Source of the DNA: Gulosibacter massiliensis
Lineage (GTDB): Bacteria > Actinomycetota > Actinomycetes > Actinomycetales > Microbacteriaceae
Assembly: GCA_945901035.1 (NCBI GenBank)
Contig: CAMDKN010000055.1
Span: 1 to 8,195 of the forward strand
Length of the DNA stretch: 8,195 nucleotides
Direction of reading: 5' to 3'
A program made the position numbers and the translations under genes. Under the pieces are notes generated by a model. The model was not told the origin of the DNA. It saw only the letters and a program-made list of their open reading frames with translations, and ran no database searches. This document shows, piece by piece, positions 5,408 through 8,195 of this stretch (its first letter is position 1; every line of letters starts with the position of its first letter).

Positions 5408-7339
5408 GTGCGCAAAACAGTACTGCGCTGGGCTGGCCTTTTCGCTGCGGCCTTGACGGTCGTTGCGTCCTTCATCGTTGCCCCATCCCCGGCCCAGGCA
5501 CTCACCCTGTCGGGAGACGATTTCGACGCGGGGAAGATCATTTCCAATCAGCAGTTCTTCGGTGGAAATTCGATGTCCGCCGCGGAGATTCAGGCGTTCC
5601 TCGACAAAAAGGTTCCGAGGTGTGGTTCGTTAAACAAGTGTTTGACGGTGTACACGCAGGACACGTTCACTCGCGAAGCGAGCTCGATTCACGGGGACGG
5701 TGTCAACCCACTGTGTTCCGAGTATGTCGGAGCCGATGACGAATCGGCCGCGCAGATCATCTACAAGGTCCAACAGGCGTGCAACATTAGTGCCAAGGTC
5801 ATCCTCGTCACCCTGCAAAAAGAACAGGGACTCATCACGAATTCCAACCCGACCTCCGACAAACTCAAAATCGCGATGGGGTACGCCTGTCCGGACACCG
5901 CTCCGTGCGCGGCAAAGTATTTTGGTTTCTACAACCAGATTTATTCGGCGGCGTCACAGTTCCAGCGATACACCGACCCCTCAAGCAATTTTTGGGCGTC
6001 CAAACCGGTCGGAGTTCGACAACCGATTCTGTATCACCCCAACGCGGATTGCGGGACGAAACGGGTCACGATTGAGAACGCGGCGACCCACGCGCTCTAC
6101 ATCTACACGCCGTACACGCCGAACGCGGCGGCACTCGCCAATCTCGGGGGAACCGGGAATGCGTGTTCGAGTTATGGCAACAGCAACTTTTGGGAGTGGT
6201 ACCAGTACTGGTTCGGTGCCAAGGCCAACATCACGTTCGACATCGCCGAGTTGGGGGGCAGCGTGACCAACGGCTGGGGTGCCCTGCTGGACGATTCGAC
6301 GTGCACGGCGACCGCGAACTCGTGTGAAATCGAGTACGTATCCGCCGTCGCGACCTGGTCGATTGCGGCGGGTACGCGTTTCACCGCGGACCCGATCGCG
6401 GCGCGCTATAAATCGGCCGGCGGTGTCCGCGGACTGCTCGGGCCAATCACAAAATCGAGCGAAACCATCAACGGGGCAAGCAACGGCGACGGCTCCCGCC
6501 AAAAGTTCGTGGGCGGATTCGTTTATCGGTCGCCCTCCAACGAAACCTTCATCGTGCTCAATGACGTCCAAACGTATTACGCCGAACGAGGCGGTCCGGC
6601 GGGTTCGCTGGGATGGCCGAGCGGTGACGCAACCTGTGACGACGGGCGGTGCGCCCAGAACTTCACGGGCGGTTACGTCATCAGCGATTCAACCGGAACG
6701 TACCGAGTTCTCGACGGCGCGATCGCCGAGTACCTCCAAGCCAACGGCGGGCTCGACAGCCCGTGGGGTCAGCCTCTGAGCGACGCGGAAACGCGGACCT
6801 TTGGACGTTACGGTACGGGTCGAATTCAGATGTTCGAACAGGGCACCGTGTACGAAAAGAACGGGACGGCGTATCTCGTTGCGGATACACTCGCCGCCGC
6901 ACTCGCGGACGTCGGCGGAGTGACCGAAGTCGGGTGGCCACTCGCCGAACCCGTTCGAGCCGATGGCGTGTTGTCGCAGTTGTACTCGGCTGGACGCGTG
7001 GTGAAGGTCGGATCGGCTGCCGGCGTTCTCATTCCCACCAACACCCTGAGTGCGCTGCGGAAGGCCGGAGGCTTTTCGGGGTACCTCGGCACCCCAACCG
7101 GCGATGCAACGCCCTACGAGGGTAAAGACGGTTTTGCGGGCACGAAACAAAACTTCGACGGCGGAGTGATTGTGTTCGGCACCCGGGGTGCGTTTGCAGT
7201 GCCCCGATCGGTCTGGGATGTCTATCGCGCGAAGAAAGGTCCGAAGGGAAAGTACGGATGGCCCGATAGCAGGGCGAGTGTTCGAGGGTCGGGCTGGAAA
7301 CAATCGTTTCAGCGCGGTTCCATTACGACCGCGCGATAA
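5408..7339 (+). CDS. secreted LGFP-repeat protein with uncharacterised lysozyme-like N-terminal domain
   Basis: A 643-residue exported protein. A Sec signal peptide spans residues 1-31: basic start VRKTVLR, hydrophobic core to about 25, and a likely cleavage after PAQA. Residues about 32-275 form a domain I know only from actinobacterial proteins of unassigned function, often joined to LGFP repeats. It holds SAKVILVTLQKEQGLIT (Glu139) and AMGYACPDTAPC (156-167), plus eight cysteines (72, 78, 103, 125, 161, 167, 215, 253). The helix ending in Glu-Gln-Gly resembles the catalytic Glu-Ser-Gly helix of lytic transglycosylases, but that is inference. Residues 329-643 hold six LGFP-type repeats, a module linked to cell-wall association in Corynebacterium PS1-type proteins. 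There is no LPxTG sorting motif or C-terminal anchor. A role in envelope binding or remodelling is likely; enzymatic activity is unproven. It diverges from the GT2 gene and overlaps the ligase-like gene by 17 bases at the 3' end. Confidence 0.88.
   Translation: MRKTVLRWAGLFAAALTVVASFIVAPSPAQALTLSGDDFDAGKIISNQQFFGGNSMSAAEIQAFLDKKVPRCGSLNKCLTVYTQDTFTREASSIHGDGVNPLCSEYVGADDESAAQIIYKVQQACNISAKVILVTLQKEQGLITNSNPTSDKLKIAMGYACPDTAPCAAKYFGFYNQIYSAASQFQRYTDPSSNFWASKPVGVRQPILYHPNADCGTKRVTIENAATHALYIYTPYTPNAAALANLGGTGNACSSYGNSNFWEWYQYWFGAKANITFDIAELGGSVTNGWGALLDDSTCTATANSCEIEYVSAVATWSIAAGTRFTADPIAARYKSAGGVRGLLGPITKSSETINGASNGDGSRQKFVGGFVYRSPSNETFIVLNDVQTYYAERGGPAGSLGWPSGDATCDDGRCAQNFTGGYVISDSTGTYRVLDGAIAEYLQANGGLDSPWGQPLSDAETRTFGRYGTGRIQMFEQGTVYEKNGTAYLVADTLAAALADVGGVTEVGWPLAEPVRADGVLSQLYSAGRVVKVGSAAGVLIPTNTLSALRKAGGFSGYLGTPTGDATPYEGKDGFAGTKQNFDGGVIVFGTRGAFAVPRSVWDVYRAKKGPKGKYGWPDSRASVRGSGWKQSFQRGSITTAR
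6392..7336 (+). repeat. six LGFP-type protein repeats encoded in tandem
   Basis: Repeat units begin near residues 329, 387, 439, 495, 546 and 602, giving periods of 58, 52, 56, 51 and 56 residues. Each starts with a helix-like segment ending in a glycine pair or equivalent (for example RYKSAGG, YYAERGG, YLQANGG, LADVGG, LRKAGG, YRAKKG). Each continues with a degenerate LGxP core (LLGPI, SLGWPS, PWGQPL, EVGWPL, YLGTPT, KYGWPD) and then an aromatic-glycine strand such as QKFVGGFVY, QNFTGGYV or QNFDGGVIV. At the DNA level the units have diverged, so this is an old repeat, not recent slippage. The last unit ends the protein directly. Confidence 0.85.
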
Positions 7340-8195
7340 CGTCCGTTTTCATCCGTTTCACCACGGCGCCGAAAACCACCACGCTCGCAAATCCCCATTC
7401 GATGAGCATCCTGCTCTCGCTGAGGGACTGAATGACCAGAGCGATCAGGACGAGAAAAGGTACAGCGGCGGCGGATCGCGGTGACGCTACAAACGCGCGT
7501 GCCAATGGCCACAGGATTGAGACGAGGGCAACACCGAACAAGACCGATCCGATGACTCCCGTTTGAAGTGTCAGATCGAGCCACACGTTGTGAGCCTGCA
7601 ACATGGGGACCCCGTCAATCGAGTGGATCTCGAACCAGGAATCCCAACTCGGCCACCAACCGACGTATCCGTACCCGATGAGCGGTTGATCGACAATCCG
7701 TGTCAGCACGGCGTTCCAGATATCAAATCGGTGGGTCAGGTCGGGAGATTTTCCGAGTAGCGCAGTGACGGCGGACCACTGGCTGAACACAACTCCGACT
7801 CCTGCAGCCAGTGCGGCGAGAGTAGCCCACAGAGCAACCCGCCATCGGAGTCCGGGCTTTCGAGCCAGAGCCGCGACGCCCACGACCACGGCGACGGCCG
7901 CGATGGCGACGGTGACCGTCGCGGACATCGTGCGGGCGACGACGAACAGGGCGACGCCAACATCGAGAGCTGAAAGAGTCCGCCAGTTTCGCGACGCGGA
8001 CATCCGCCACACGGCGATGAGGAGAAGAATGAGTGCGAGCATGCCCAACAGGTTGGCGTTCCCCACCAAACCTTGAATTCGGCCTCCGGGCGTGAAGAAC
8101 AACGCACGGCTCCACGCCATCTCGATGGGAGTCGTTTCCGTGGAGACGAGTCCGACGGGATAGACGGGGCGGCCGATTACTCCCACCACACATTC
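7323..8195 (-). CDS. O-antigen ligase/polymerase-like membrane protein (Wzy_C type), C-terminal part
   Basis: The minus-strand frame is open from the TAA at 7325-7323 through the right edge, so the true start is probably outside; GTG 8189 is only the first in-window candidate. The visible 288 residues contain about seven hydrophobic segments: GNANLLGMLALILLLIAVW, the DVGVALFVVARTM stretch, AVAVVVGVAAL, ALWATLAALAAGVGVVF, GVIGSVLFGVALVSILW, PFLVLIALVIQ and FASVVVFGAVV. Between the fourth and fifth lies a large extracytoplasmic loop with RFDIWNAVL, PLIGYGY and AHNVWLDLTLQTG, the signature of the O-antigen ligase family (PF04932). Full-length members usually have 10-12 membrane segments and over 400 residues. 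In a Gram-positive cell it may polymerise glycan units or transfer a lipid-linked glycan to its final acceptor. Sequence alone cannot separate polymerase from ligase. Its stop lies inside the convergent LGFP gene. Confidence 0.88.
   Translation of the reverse strand, partial: ECVVGVIGRPVYPVGLVSTETTPIEMAWSRALFFTPGGRIQGLVGNANLLGMLALILLLIAVWRMSASRNWRTLSALDVGVALFVVARTMSATVTVAIAAVAVVVGVAALARKPGLRWRVALWATLAALAAGVGVVFSQWSAVTALLGKSPDLTHRFDIWNAVLTRIVDQPLIGYGYVGWWPSWDSWFEIHSIDGVPMLQAHNVWLDLTLQTGVIGSVLFGVALVSILWPLARAFVASPRSAAAVPFLVLIALVIQSLSESRMLIEWGFASVVVFGAVVKRMKTDVIARS

Noticed and set aside
6689..7303. 204-codon minus-strand open frame within the LGFP repeats
   Set aside because: The plus strand has repeat-structured, signal-peptide-bearing coding sequence; the minus frame shows no motifs or ribosome binding site that I could support.

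Overview
The window is a dense, gene-packed stretch of chromosome from a high-GC Gram-positive bacterium (Actinomycetota; the RmlC sequence type, frequent GTG starts, TANNNT promoters next to start codons and an LGFP-repeat secreted protein all point there; Microbacteriaceae or a relative is my best guess, as inference only). It is part of a cell-surface polysaccharide locus built around dTDP-L-rhamnose.

Layout, left to right: the N-terminal 233 codons of rmlB on the minus strand (running off the left edge); a GT4 glycosyltransferase on plus (750-1871) meeting a second GT4 glycosyltransferase on minus (1868-2974); rmlC and rmlA on plus (3005-4437), translationally coupled, meeting a GT2 rhamnosyltransferase-like gene on minus (4434 to about 5306); a secreted protein with an uncharacterised N-terminal domain and six LGFP-type repeats on plus (5408-7339), meeting an O-antigen ligase/polymerase-like membrane protein on minus (7323 to beyond the right edge). 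Intergenic space totals under 200 bases and no stretch over 300 bases lacks a gene. I saw no RNA gene, IS element, CRISPR array or integration scar.

How the genes fit together: RmlA (glucose-1-phosphate to dTDP-glucose), RmlB (4,6-dehydratase) and RmlC (3,5-epimerase) give three of the four steps to dTDP-L-rhamnose. RmlD, the final reductase, is not in the window. The two GT4 enzymes and the GT2 enzyme would assemble a rhamnose-containing glycan on a cytoplasmic carrier, and the ligase-like membrane protein would polymerise or transfer it outside. The LGFP-repeat protein is exported and may bind or remodel the envelope that carries this glycan.

The most distinctive features are: a strictly alternating gene order in which all three convergent pairs overlap at their stop codons (4, 4 and 17 bp); TANNNT hexamers placed 6-7 bases before GTG codons at three genes, suggesting leaderless transcripts; a palindrome plus direct repeat upstream of the LGFP gene; and the unnamed cysteine-rich N-terminal domain of that protein, which carries a lysozyme-like Glu-Gln-Gly signature.
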